Numbered from the stretch's first letter, positions 52,113 through 60,938 are shown. The stretch: 64,000 nt of DNA from Phyllobacterium sp. 21LDTY02-6 (GCF_023554255.2 NZ_JAMJWD020000005.1:248001-312000), one strand, 5' to 3'. The notes: generated from the sequence alone by a model not told the origin. Made by a program: numbers and translations.

Positions 52113-55100
52113 ATGCCCTTGCCGTCAGTGAAATCCGAAAAAGCCGTTGTCAATAAAGCGCCCCAGCCCGATTTTTCCAACAAATGGGCTACAATAATTG
52201 CTGCAACAAAAAACTCTCCGGACGAGAATGTACGCAAGCAAGCTGAGGCTCTGGGTATCGAATGGAACCGTCCGAAGGGCGATAACCGTTCGGCCAAATA
52301 CATCATAGAACATTCGCCGATGTTGAAGGACCTGATCGGTCAAGAAGACCGCAAGGGCCGTCCTGACGTAAAGGACATGAGGGACGGTCTGAAGAAGCTT
52401 GTGGGCGACTACGAGAAGGATGCCGATGCGGCGTTCAGGGCTGATCAGGTGCTCGAACATATCGAGAAGTTCGACAGTGATGGGAAGCTTATTACCGATA
52501 CAAATGTCGGCAACGACGCGCTCGACGGAATCACCGGGTCGGGTGAGGTCAGGCACGGCACGGAAGCGGGCCGGCTGAAAGATCTGAGCAAGTACGGTTT
52601 TGAACACCTCAAGGGCAATCTGGTAAAGTCGAACACCATGTGGGGAGATCCGAAGGCCCGAGAAGACGCGGCGCGACTGGGGATCAACTGGGTTACTCCC
52701 GAGGGCGATAACCGCTCGGCTGAAGACATTATCAATGACAATCTTCTTCTCAAGAACCTTGGCAATCAGAGCGGCGTGAAGGACAAGCTCAAAGATCGTG
52801 TTGGAGACTTCGAACATGATCGCGATGCTGCCTATCGCGCGGTGCAGGTGCTTGAGCACATCGAACAGTTCGATGAAAAGGGCAAGAAACTGGACGGCGG
52901 CGATGTTGGCAACAATGAGATCAATGGCTTTACCAATAGCGGTGAGGCCTATGCCGGGACGGAAGCCGGGCGCCTGCAGGATTTCGGCAAATACGGTTTC
53001 GAGCACCTGAAGGGCAAGCTGCCGGAAAAGCTCAATCCTGCAGATAACAAGGAAGCGCGCAAGGAAGCCGAAGCGCACGGAATCAAGTGGCAGCGTCCGA
53101 AGGGCGATGACCGGTCTGCCAAAGAGATCATCGACGACAATCGCCTGCTAAAGAACCTTGAGAACCATGGCGATGCGAGGGACATGCTGAAAGAGCGTGT
53201 CGGCGATTTCGACAGGGATGCGGATGCTGCCTTCCGCGCGGTGCAGGTGCTCAAGCATATCGAGAAGTTCGACGGCGAGGGCAGGGTTCAGGACGGCGAC
53301 GAGGTCGGTAACAACAAGATTGACGGCTATACGAGCAGCAATGAGGCCAAGCACGGGACCGAAGCCGGGCGTTTGCAGGATTTCGGCAAATACGGGTTCA
53401 AGAACCTGAACGGCAATCTGGAGGATATACCTGTCAGGGACAAGCCGGAATCGCCCACATCGGATGGCGGCGAGACCTCGGACGGGGGTGGTTCGCAACC
53501 CATCGAGAACGAGGAGAAGGCTCGCAAGCAGGCCGAGGCGCTGGGCATCGAATGGAAGCGTCCGAAGGATGACAAGCGTTCGGCCAAATCGATCATTGAT
53601 TCCGACCCGATGCTGAAGAATCTGGTCGATCTTGAGGACGGCGGCAAGGGTCGTCCTGATATCAAGGATATGAAGGAGAACCTGAAGAAACGTGTCGGCG
53701 ATTACGAGAAGGATGCCGATGCGGCCTACAGGGCCGTACAGGTTCTCAAGCATATCGAGAAATTCGACGAGGAAGGCAAGATCGCCAAGGGCAAGGATGT
53801 CGGCAACGGCAAGATCGACGGGATCACGGATTCGGATGAGGTCCGCCACGGGACGGAAGCCGGGCGCCTGAAAGACTTTGGCAAATATGGTTTCGAGCAT
53901 CTGAAGGGCAAGTTCCCTGACCGGTCGGATGCGGGCAAGGACGAGGAGGCGCGCAAGCAAGCGGAGGCTCTGGGCATCAAGTGGGAATTGCCGGACTACG
54001 ACAAGCGCGATGCCAGGGAGATCATCGACGATAGCCGGCTTTTGAAGGATCTGGGCAATCAGAGCGGCGTGAAGGACATGCTGAAGGATCGTGTCGGGGA
54101 CTATGAGAGCGATCGGAATGCCGCCTATCGCGCGGTGCAGGTGCTGGAGCGTATCGAGAACTATGATGCGGACGGCAAGCGGCAAACGGGCGACAATGTC
54201 GACAATGGCAAGATCGACGGGTTCACCGATAGCGCCGAAGCCGAACCCGGGACGGAAGCCGGACGGCTTCAGGATTTCGGCAAATATGGCTTCTCCAGCC
54301 TCTCGGGCGTCGGCGGCACCTATGAGGACTATCTGAAGAAGAACAAGGATGCCGATGACGCATCCAAGATCATTGCCAAGCACGGTTCGATCCTGCACGA
54401 GAATTTCGATGCCATCAGGGACGCGACGGGTGCGCAGGGAGATACACTTACCCTCAAGGACCTGCAGAAGTTCAAGGATGAGAATCCAAAATTCATGAGC
54501 GATGATCTGAGGAAGTCGCTCGACTTCTGGACGAAACCCGGCAGTTTCGACATTCTTGAAACGAGCCATGACAAGCTGCGCAATGGCTCGGACGGCAAGC
54601 TTTCAAAGACCGACATCTCGGATTGGATAAATAATGACGCGCCCAAGGATGCCAAGGGGGCGATCGGGTTTGCCGTGCGCGCGGCGGATGGCAATGCGGT
54701 TTCGGGTGTACAGGTCGAGAAATTCGACGACGAGATCTTCAAGAACCCCGAAAAGTATAGCGCCAAGGAGAAGGCAGCGGTCGTGCGCGACCTGCAGAAA
54801 GCCTATGATCTGGTCGGGATGGGTGAGCAGGCCGGGATGTGGAAGGAAGACCACATCATCAAGAAGCTCAAGGACCGGGCAGGTGTCGGCGACGACCCGG
54901 AACTGGTCATGAAGGAGATCGATGCCCGTATCGCCACGCTCACCAAGGACCCTGAAGTCGAGAAATTCCTCAACGAGACGGGCAAGACCGCCCTTTCGGA
55001 TTTCCTCGACAGTGACAAGGATTTGAAGAAGGCGCTGACCGAAAATTACGACAAGGACATCAAGACCGGCGCATTGCTGGACAAGCAGTGGAAAACGAAA

Positions 55101-56348
55101 ACCGAGGATGGAAAATCGATCAGTCCGACAGAGAACCTTGCCAGCTTCCTCCAGACCGGCAGGATGTATCAGGCGGCGCTGGGGCTCGACGATACCAAGG
55201 CGTTGCAGGGGGCGGTTAAAAACTCCAAGCACAATGGCGAGCTGCAGGACTATTACGAGAAAACGATGGTTTCCGGCGATCGTCTCAAGGAACTGCTGAA
55301 GGATCACTCCCCCGAAGAGGCAATCGGCAGTTTCAGTCTGGAGGCAGCAGTTTACAATGCTGGGCTGGATCCGGCATTCACCGGCAAGTTCGACAAGAAA
55401 CTGAACGAGAATTTCACTTCCATTGCCGAGAAGGGTACCTTCGAGGCCGGCTCTTTCGACGATCTGAAGAAAGCCTTCGGCGTTGATGGCGGCGACAAGC
55501 TCGATGACGACAAGGTCGAAAAGATCCTCGAGGGGATCGAGGAGACGAATCCGGAGCTGCTCGTCAATGCGGACGGTACAAAGGCAAAGCCGGACCAGAT
55601 TCTGACCGCCTTCCGCGGCCAATGGGAATTGTTGCGGCAGGGTATAAAAGGGGCGGGTGCCTATGGCCTTGTGGACGCCAATAATTCTGCCAAGCGACTC
55701 TTTGACAAAGGTGTCCAGCATGGCGTGAGCGGGCTGCTTCTGGTCGGCATCACCATAGCCAAGGGGGCCGGTTCGGGCGGTGAGCTGACGGACCGCAACA
55801 AGGTCGATATAGCCATCGGCTCGGTCCAGACGGCATCGCTCCTGGCCGAAGGCGGAGTGAAGGGTTACCGCGACTATATGAAGAAAGCCGGGATCAAGGT
55901 GAGCGACGATCCGAAGAACTTCAATGAATTTCTGCAGAAGAATGCAAGCAGGTTTGAATTCGGGTTTAGAGGTCTTGGCGGCGGGCTGGCAGCGCTTGCC
56001 CTCGGTGCCTACAGCATCTTTGACGGCGTCAAGGCGATCCGCAACGGCGATCCGGGATATGGCGGCGTCAATATTGCGGCCGGCACGCTCGGTATGCTCG
56101 GCGCCAGCGCCGTGACGGTAGAAGGCGGGCTGGGCGTGCTCGGCCTGACGGTTCCGCGTCTGATAAGCGGACTCGGTGCCGGATTTGGCATCGCAGGCGG
56201 TGTCTTGAGCCTGGCCTCCGTGTTCATTTTTGCGGCTATCAACGAGAGCCAGGCTTCATCGCTGCAAAACGACTATGGAGACCTTCTCGGCGATTATCTG
56301 GAGAAGTACAAGATCGACGGCATTGCCGATGAGGCATCTTCGGCCTGA
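52113..56348 (+). CDS. Giant HrpF/NopX/HrpK-like type III translocon-related repeat protein
   Basis: This 1411-residue protein has three parts. Residues 37-745 hold five tandem repeats of about 130-140 residues, each with an AEALGIxW segment, RSAKxIID, GDYEKDADAAxRAVQVLxHI, an acidic glycine-rich GNGKIDGITDS-type loop and GTEAGRLxDFGKYGF. Residues 750-1180 resemble the core of HrpF/NolX/HrpK proteins (NPKFMSDDLRKSLDFWTKPG, SDGKLSKTDISDWINNDAP, GMGEQAGMW, YYEKTMVSGDRLKELL, FRGQWELLRQG). Residues 1205-1377 are hydrophobic (GLLLVGITIAKGAG; GLAALALGAYSIFDGV; GLGAGFGIAGGVLSLASVFIF), as in pore-forming translocators. No signal peptide is visible. SD GGAGGAAC precedes ATG 52113. No secretion genes lie nearby, so it is an orphan here. 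Homology is judged by pattern, not by search. Confidence 0.75.
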   Translation: MPLPSVKSEKAVVNKAPQPDFSNKWATIIAATKNSPDENVRKQAEALGIEWNRPKGDNRSAKYIIEHSPMLKDLIGQEDRKGRPDVKDMRDGLKKLVGDYEKDADAAFRADQVLEHIEKFDSDGKLITDTNVGNDALDGITGSGEVRHGTEAGRLKDLSKYGFEHLKGNLVKSNTMWGDPKAREDAARLGINWVTPEGDNRSAEDIINDNLLLKNLGNQSGVKDKLKDRVGDFEHDRDAAYRAVQVLEHIEQFDEKGKKLDGGDVGNNEINGFTNSGEAYAGTEAGRLQDFGKYGFEHLKGKLPEKLNPADNKEARKEAEAHGIKWQRPKGDDRSAKEIIDDNRLLKNLENHGDARDMLKERVGDFDRDADAAFRAVQVLKHIEKFDGEGRVQDGDEVGNNKIDGYTSSNEAKHGTEAGRLQDFGKYGFKNLNGNLEDIPVRDKPESPTSDGGETSDGGGSQPIENEEKARKQAEALGIEWKRPKDDKRSAKSIIDSDPMLKNLVDLEDGGKGRPDIKDMKENLKKRVGDYEKDADAAYRAVQVLKHIEKFDEEGKIAKGKDVGNGKIDGITDSDEVRHGTEAGRLKDFGKYGFEHLKGKFPDRSDAGKDEEARKQAEALGIKWELPDYDKRDAREIIDDSRLLKDLGNQSGVKDMLKDRVGDYESDRNAAYRAVQVLERIENYDADGKRQTGDNVDNGKIDGFTDSAEAEPGTEAGRLQDFGKYGFSSLSGVGGTYEDYLKKNKDADDASKIIAKHGSILHENFDAIRDATGAQGDTLTLKDLQKFKDENPKFMSDDLRKSLDFWTKPGSFDILETSHDKLRNGSDGKLSKTDISDWINNDAPKDAKGAIGFAVRAADGNAVSGVQVEKFDDEIFKNPEKYSAKEKAAVVRDLQKAYDLVGMGEQAGMWKEDHIIKKLKDRAGVGDDPELVMKEIDARIATLTKDPEVEKFLNETGKTALSDFLDSDKDLKKALTENYDKDIKTGALLDKQWKTKTEDGKSISPTENLASFLQTGRMYQAALGLDDTKALQGAVKNSKHNGELQDYYEKTMVSGDRLKELLKDHSPEEAIGSFSLEAAVYNAGLDPAFTGKFDKKLNENFTSIAEKGTFEAGSFDDLKKAFGVDGGDKLDDDKVEKILEGIEETNPELLVNADGTKAKPDQILTAFRGQWELLRQGIKGAGAYGLVDANNSAKRLFDKGVQHGVSGLLLVGITIAKGAGSGGELTDRNKVDIAIGSVQTASLLAEGGVKGYRDYMKKAGIKVSDDPKNFNEFLQKNASRFEFGFRGLGGGLAALALGAYSIFDGVKAIRNGDPGYGGVNIAAGTLGMLGASAVTVEGGLGVLGLTVPRLISGLGAGFGIAGGVLSLASVFIFAAINESQASSLQNDYGDLLGDYLEKYKIDGIADEASSA
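52221..54347 (+). repeat. Five in-frame tandem repeats in the HrpF/HrpK-like gene
   Basis: Approximate units are 52221-52640, 52647-53042, 53043-53423, 53511-53936 and 53937-54347. Units 1 and 4 share a KGRPD-VKDM/IKDM insertion. Units 2 and 5 share LGNQSGVKDMLKDRVGD-type wording instead, suggesting that a 1-2 block was duplicated to give 4-5. A flexible linker (DGGETSDGGG) separates units 3 and 4. Confidence 0.85.
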
Positions 56349-56365
56349 TCAACTCCATCGAAGCT

Positions 56366-56404
56366 GACCAATGCGGCGAAGGATCGGACGCCGTCGCATT
56401 GGTC
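56366..56404 (+). terminator. Hairpin downstream of the HrpF/HrpK-like gene
   Basis: GACCAATGCG (56366-56375) pairs perfectly with CGCATTGGTC (56395-56404), with a possible inner GCG/CGC extension, 18 nt after the stop. There is no T run, so it may be a rho-assisted terminator or mRNA-stabilising hairpin. Confidence 0.45.
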
Positions 56405-56570
56405 TCGGCAAATCATCATCAAGCCTTCACGCGCATGACTTATTGCACCGGGATGGACGCAAGTCCCGTTGTGCCGAGGAAGGCTCGTCTCGGGATGGCT
56501 CTGAAGAGCGCCATCACATTGGCTCTGGGAGGCTTGGCTTAGCCAAGAGCGACGGGTTCGAGGAGGGAGA

Positions 56571-56783
56571 ATGGCGGACGGAAAGGATAAATGGATTCAG
56601 AGGCTGAAAGCGGAAATTCCGGCCTACGAGGCCTATGCGGAGGCTCTGGAGACCGGAAGGGAAAAGGCGGGATCGGTGAAATGCGACGGAACGCCCATAG
56701 ATAATTCGAAACAGTGGGCAGCCCACTATCGGCGTGTGGTCGATGATTATAAGGCGCTGATTGCTCGCTACGAAGCCCGATAG
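56571..56783 (+). CDS. Small acidic/basic helical protein of unknown function
   Basis: This 70-residue protein looks wholly helical (KDKWIQRLKAEIPAYEAYAE near the start, HYRRVVDDYKALIARYEAR at the end). ATG 56571 follows GAGGGAGA, a good ribosome site. It is 223 nt downstream of the HrpF/HrpK-like gene in the same direction. I do not recognise a family. Its size and helicity would suit a partner or chaperone, but that is speculation. Confidence 0.55.
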   Translation: MADGKDKWIQRLKAEIPAYEAYAEALETGREKAGSVKCDGTPIDNSKQWAAHYRRVVDDYKALIARYEAR

Positions 56784-56889
56784 CAAGCTCTGGGGTTTGC
56801 TTACGTCGGACCACAGCCCGCACGGGAGCTTCCGCACTCTGGTTCAAATGAATGCGGCAGCCCCCGGCGCGGACCTGGGCCGGAAGGGT

Positions 56890-58692
56890 TCAGGACAAAT
56901 GGTGCACCTTCTGCAGATCGTAGACTGGTGTCGGAATACCCTCCTTGCGCGCCTTTAGCTGCAGCGAAAGATATTGCGAATAATGACGCGACTGGTGCAG
57001 ATTGCCGCCGTGGAACCAAAGGGCCTCCTGCTGCGTCGGTTTCCACATGTTACGCTGCTCGCCTTCCCACGGCCCGGGGTCCTTGGTCGTGGCGGAACCC
57101 AGGCCCCAGCACTTGCCCACCTTGTCGGCGACGTCCTGGGAGATAAGATCGGCGGCCCAGCCGTTCATCGAGCCATAGCCGGTAGCGTAGACGATCAGGT
57201 CCGCCTTTAGTTCGCGGCCGTCTTCGAACAAGATCGAGTCTTCCGTCAGCTCGAGGATGCCCACGCCGCTTACCAGCTTGATCTTGCCGTCTGCCACGAG
57301 GTCGCTCGCGCCGACGTCGATGTAGTAGCCCGAACCACGCCGGAGATACTTCATGAAGAGACCGGAATCATCGTCGCCGAAATCCAGCATGAAGCCGCTC
57401 TTTTCCAGGCGCTTGTAGAAGTCGGCGTCCTTCTCCCGGATGGCATTGTAGATCGGAATCTGGAACTCGTGCATGATGCGATAGGGTAGTGAAGCGAAGA
57501 TGAGATCGGCCTTCCGGGTTGTCATGCCAGAGGCGACGGCACGCTCGGAATAGAGATCGCCCAAGCCGATTTCCATCAGCGAGTCCGATTTTACAATGTG
57601 GGTCGATGAACGTTGCACCATGGTGACGTCCGCGCCAGCCTCCCAGAGCGCTGCACAAATATCGTGGGCGGAGTTGTTGGAGCCGACGACTACCACCTTT
57701 TTGTTGCTGTAGGCATCCGGACCTGGGTGCTGCGACGAATGGTGCTGCTCGCCCTTGAAGACATCCTGTCCCTTGAACTTTGGAATATTCGCCTTGCCGG
57801 ACATGCCAGTCGCCAGCACAAGTTGTTTCGGCCTGAGCACGATTTCCTTGCCATCGCGCTCGACGGTAACAGTCCACTCCTTGGTGTTCTCATCGTACTG
57901 GGCCGATGTGCACGTCGTGGAGCTCCAGTAATTCAGCTCCATGACCTTGGTATACATTTCGAGCCAATCGCCGACCTTATCCTTCGGTGCGAAGACCGGC
58001 CAGTTTTCCGGGAACGGGATGTAGGGCAGGTGATCGTACCAGACTGGGTCGTGCAGGCAGAGCGACTTGTAGCGTTTGCGCCAGCTGTCGCCCGGCCGCT
58101 CGTTCTTTTCTACGATGATCGTCGGCACGCCAAGCTGACGCAGCCTCGCACCAAGCGCGATGCCGCCCTGGCCGCCGCCGATGATGACGGCATATGGCTG
58201 CGTCGTTATGCCAAGTTCGGCTGCCTCCCGTTCCCGCTTTTCCTTCCAGGTCTTGCGGCTGGGATCGCTGCCGTGCTCGGCGCCCATCGGACGCCTGGTT
58301 CCCTTAGGCTCCTCATGACCTTTCAGTTCGGTCATGGTCGTCAACAACGTCCATATGAGCCCGTGCTTCAGTCTGATGTGGCCATAGCCACGCGCCACAT
58401 CAGTCTCAAATTCGAACCAGCCTTCAGTGATTTCGCCACTTTCGCTGGCCGGATGGGCCGGATCCTGGTGAAAATGATTGGGCTTGATAGCGGCCAGCTG
58501 CTTGGCCAGCATGTCGCGCACATGATCGGGACCTTCCATCGTGCGAATATTCCAGGTGAACGTCACCAGGTCGCGCCAGTAGCAATCGGCCTGGAACAGG
58601 CTTGCGGCCGCATCGATGTCGCCGTCCGTCAGGGCTTTCTCCAATTTGCCAAGAACGGCATCGATCTTTGTACGTGGATCAATTTCCAGCAT
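56890..58692 (-). CDS. Flavin-containing monooxygenase with N-terminal NTF2-like domain
   Basis: This 600-residue protein has an NTF2/SnoaL-like N-terminal domain (residues 10-120, DGDIDAAASLFQADCYWRDL). An FAD/NADPH monooxygenase follows: FAD-binding IGGGQGGIALGARLRQLG at about 170, WRKRYKSLCLHDPVWYDHLP, an FMO-type FKGEQHHSSQHPG, NADPH-binding VVVVGSNNSAHDI and the late DLIVYATGYGSMNGW. Relatives oxidise amines, sulfides or ketones (Baeyer-Villiger). ATG 58692 follows AAGGAGGAGACACT. It lies behind a sigma-54 promoter and an AcoR-type activator gene, so it is probably induced by its substrate. Confidence 0.9.
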   Translation of the reverse strand: MLEIDPRTKIDAVLGKLEKALTDGDIDAAASLFQADCYWRDLVTFTWNIRTMEGPDHVRDMLAKQLAAIKPNHFHQDPAHPASESGEITEGWFEFETDVARGYGHIRLKHGLIWTLLTTMTELKGHEEPKGTRRPMGAEHGSDPSRKTWKEKREREAAELGITTQPYAVIIGGGQGGIALGARLRQLGVPTIIVEKNERPGDSWRKRYKSLCLHDPVWYDHLPYIPFPENWPVFAPKDKVGDWLEMYTKVMELNYWSSTTCTSAQYDENTKEWTVTVERDGKEIVLRPKQLVLATGMSGKANIPKFKGQDVFKGEQHHSSQHPGPDAYSNKKVVVVGSNNSAHDICAALWEAGADVTMVQRSSTHIVKSDSLMEIGLGDLYSERAVASGMTTRKADLIFASLPYRIMHEFQIPIYNAIREKDADFYKRLEKSGFMLDFGDDDSGLFMKYLRRGSGYYIDVGASDLVADGKIKLVSGVGILELTEDSILFEDGRELKADLIVYATGYGSMNGWAADLISQDVADKVGKCWGLGSATTKDPGPWEGEQRNMWKPTQQEALWFHGGNLHQSRHYSQYLSLQLKARKEGIPTPVYDLQKVHHLS

Positions 58693-58732
58693 AGTGTCTC
58701 CTCCTTGAAACTCGTTTCTTGTCCCGTGACGA

Positions 58733-58825
58733 TTATCTGTCCTTCACGCAGACCATCGCGTCAGGACCGAGCTGTCGTATTTTCGGGGCCACGACCATCG
58801 ACTGCCCCTCAAGATTGAATGACAT
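58733..58825 (-). CDS. 30-residue leader ORF ahead of the monooxygenase
   Basis: A short frame starts MSFNLEGQSMVV and ends DAMVCVKDR. It has a strong ribosome site (GGGAGGAAAAC) and sits 40 nt after the predicted sigma-54 start, 40 nt before the monooxygenase ATG. It is the first frame on the transcript. It may be a real small protein, a translational leader or the stub of a lost gene; I know no family for it. Confidence 0.5.
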   Translation of the reverse strand: MSFNLEGQSMVVAPKIRQLGPDAMVCVKDR

Positions 58826-58876
58826 TGTTTTCCTCCCGAGTTTCGGCATTCACGTGAATGCACACCGATGAGGTAA

Positions 58877-58891
58877 GCAAAAGCTGTGCCA
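58877..58891 (-). promoter_or_regulatory. Sigma-54 (-24/-12) promoter of the monooxygenase operon
   Basis: On the minus strand TGGCACAGCTTTTGC matches TGGCAC-N5-TTGC exactly, with GG and GC 10 bp apart. The start would be near 58866. It faces the monooxygenase and lies just downstream of the sigma-54 activator gene. Confidence 0.78.
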
Positions 58892-58942
58892 ATTGGAAAA
58901 GAGAGGAAAAAGCAGGCGCTTCAGGCGTTAGACGGGAGGTGA

Positions 58943-58982
58943 GTGTTGCATCGATTGCGGCACGTGCAACACCTGTTGCAAC
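58943..58982. promoter_or_regulatory. Enhancer site candidate for the AcoR-type activator
   Basis: GTGTTGCA (58943-58950) and TGCAACAC (58965-58972) are perfect inverted arms 14 bp apart. A third half-site TGTTGCA (58974-58980) forms TGCAACA-CC-TGTTGCA with its neighbour. The cluster is 52-91 bp upstream of the -24 element, a suitable place for enhancer binding. Confidence 0.6.
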
Positions 58983-59012
58983 GCTGGTGCACCAGCAAAC
59001 GACGTGACCTGC

Positions 59013-60938
59013 TCAGTGCACGCGCGGGCTCAGTACATGTCGTTTGATCTGACGATGGACCGTGGACCTGTCGACGCCCAGCCTGCGGGCCGCCTCCGAA
59101 ACATTCCAATCGCAGGCGATGAGCATCGCCTCCAGTGCAGACTTCTGCAAGCCAGGCGCGGCCGGGCGCTTCTGGTCCGCCACGCTGAGCATTGCTTCCG
59201 GCAAATCCGCAAGAGTGATGATGCCGGTCTGACAAAGCGCAGCGCCAACTGAAACGACATTGTCCAGTTCGCGGATGTTGCCCGGCCAGGCGTAGGCCTT
59301 AAGCACGTCCAGTGCATCGGGTGCGACCGTCAGCACGTTCTCGCCCACGCTGTATTTCTGCAAGATTGCATCCAGCAACCATTCAAAGTCGGATCGCTCA
59401 CGCAAGGAAGGCAAGGTCAGGGTTGCCACATTCAACCTATAGAACAGGTCCTCCCGGAAGAGCCCGTCCTTGACGAGCGTACCGAGCAGCCGATGCGAGG
59501 CGGCGACAACGCGAATATTGACCGGTTTCGGGCGCATCGCGCCGATAGGCAGCAATTCCCTCTCCGCAAGTACGCGCAACAGGCGGCTCTGGAGATGGAT
59601 GGGCATGTCGCCGATCTCGTCGAGAAACAACGTGCCGCCATCGGCTTCCTCGATCAATCCCTTTCGGCCCTTGGGGTTGGCGCCGGTGAAAGCGCCGGGA
59701 ACGTGGCCGAACAATTCGCCCTCGATCAGTTGTTCCGGGATCGCCGCGCAATTGATCGCCACGAAGCGTCCTTTGACTCCGCTGCTGTCGTGAATGGCGC
59801 GTGCCAAATATTCCTTTCCCGTTCCGGTTTCTCCCTGAATCAGGATACTGAGCGGCGTTGTGGCGAGTTTGGCGGCTTTGGCCTGAAGCATTGCGAGACG
59901 TGGATCACCTCCGCCGAGACTGCGCAGGGAGCGAGGAATGCTTTCGCGAACGCTTGCAGGTGCGCGCGCCGTGGCGTTTGGCTCGATTGCATGGGCAAAG
60001 AGGGCGTTACCGTCACGGGCAAAGACAAGACGATCCTGAGGACGGCGCTGGCGCATCAGATCAGGCAGATCGTCGATTTCCATATCGAAAAAACGCGAGA
60101 TCGGTTGTCCGATCAGGTCGTCAGGTCGGCGCCAGTCGAGACTCACCGAACGCGCGAGAATCTTGGCGCCGCCATTGGTCATGCCGATAATTCGCCCGGA
60201 ACCGTCGATGGAGATGGCTGCCTCCGGGTCAACGTCCAGGAATTCAGGTGATCGGGCAAAGCGCAGAACCCATTCCTGTCTGGCCTGCGCCATGAGATTG
60301 GCCATCTCTATGCGCCGCACCGTAGCCGTAACCAGATGCAGGGCGAGATTCTGACTCGCCTTCTTGATGGGAGAACTCAGCAGGGAGATGTCCAGCACTG
60401 CGGAAAGCCTGCCACGGACATTGTAAATCGGCGCGGCGGTGCACGAAAGCGGGGTATGCGTGTTGTCGAAATGATCGGTCTGATGGATGCTCAGTGCTTC
60501 GCCGGTCTCGATACAGGCACCGACGGCGCAGGTGCCCGCGCGGGATTCCGCCCATTGAGAGCCAAGATAGAGCCCGGCCTTGCGCAAATTATTGTCGAAC
60601 AGTGGATCACCGAGGAAATCGACTGTCACACCTTGGCGATCCGAGAGCAGCAGCACATAATTTTGACCCGCGACCTGCCGAAACAGATTCTCGAGTCCGG
60701 ACCGTGCTATCGAGATCAGTTCTTCCGACTGCTGACGATGTTCACGTAACTCGGTATCCGGCACAATATAGGCTTCGCAAGACTGCGCGGGATCGAGCCG
60801 ATGTTCATTGATACAGCGCAGCCAGCTTTGCACGACATTGTCATCACGACCGGTCGCTGCGCCGAGACCGACGCTTTCGATTTCGCGAATATGCTCAGAA
60901 TGAGGAACCATCGGACAATTCGGCGCGCCTCCCGACAC
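59013..60938 (-). CDS. Sigma-54-dependent Fis-family activator (AcoR-like, with GAF domain)
   Basis: This 641-residue enhancer-binding protein has an AcoR-type N-terminal half with a GAF-like sensor (about 80-215), then a possible PAS-like segment (about 235-320). The AAA+ domain follows, with Walker A GETGTGKE (369-376), the sigma-54 contact motif GAFTGA (415-420) and Walker B GGTLFLDEIGDMP (434-446). A C-terminal Fis HTH (MLIACDWNVSEAARRLGVDRSTVHRQIK) ends it. GTG 60938 is the likely start (AGGAAGG upstream), with ATG 60911 as alternative. AcoR relatives respond to acetoin, aldehydes, phenols or alcohols. It lies directly upstream of the sigma-54-controlled monooxygenase. Confidence 0.92.
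   Translation of the reverse strand: MSGGAPNCPMVPHSEHIREIESVGLGAATGRDDNVVQSWLRCINEHRLDPAQSCEAYIVPDTELREHRQQSEELISIARSGLENLFRQVAGQNYVLLLSDRQGVTVDFLGDPLFDNNLRKAGLYLGSQWAESRAGTCAVGACIETGEALSIHQTDHFDNTHTPLSCTAAPIYNVRGRLSAVLDISLLSSPIKKASQNLALHLVTATVRRIEMANLMAQARQEWVLRFARSPEFLDVDPEAAISIDGSGRIIGMTNGGAKILARSVSLDWRRPDDLIGQPISRFFDMEIDDLPDLMRQRRPQDRLVFARDGNALFAHAIEPNATARAPASVRESIPRSLRSLGGGDPRLAMLQAKAAKLATTPLSILIQGETGTGKEYLARAIHDSSGVKGRFVAINCAAIPEQLIEGELFGHVPGAFTGANPKGRKGLIEEADGGTLFLDEIGDMPIHLQSRLLRVLAERELLPIGAMRPKPVNIRVVAASHRLLGTLVKDGLFREDLFYRLNVATLTLPSLRERSDFEWLLDAILQKYSVGENVLTVAPDALDVLKAYAWPGNIRELDNVVSVGAALCQTGIITLADLPEAMLSVADQKRPAAPGLQKSALEAMLIACDWNVSEAARRLGVDRSTVHRQIKRHVLSPRVH

Noticed and set aside
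53148-54569. A 473-codon minus-strand frame inside the repeat gene
   Set aside because: Antisense shadow created by the codon bias of the repeats; similar shadows occur opposite each repeat unit.
56371-56607. A 78-codon frame just after the HrpF/HrpK-like gene
   Set aside because: Starts inside the hairpin, is Arg/Gly/Ser-rich without a ribosome site and overlaps the better-supported 56571 gene.
57613-58818. A 401-codon plus-strand frame opposite the monooxygenase
   Set aside because: Lies antisense to intact FAD and NADPH motifs and has no start signal or recognisable fold.
59493-60251. A 252-codon plus-strand frame opposite the sigma-54 activator
   Set aside because: Antisense shadow of the AAA+ domain.
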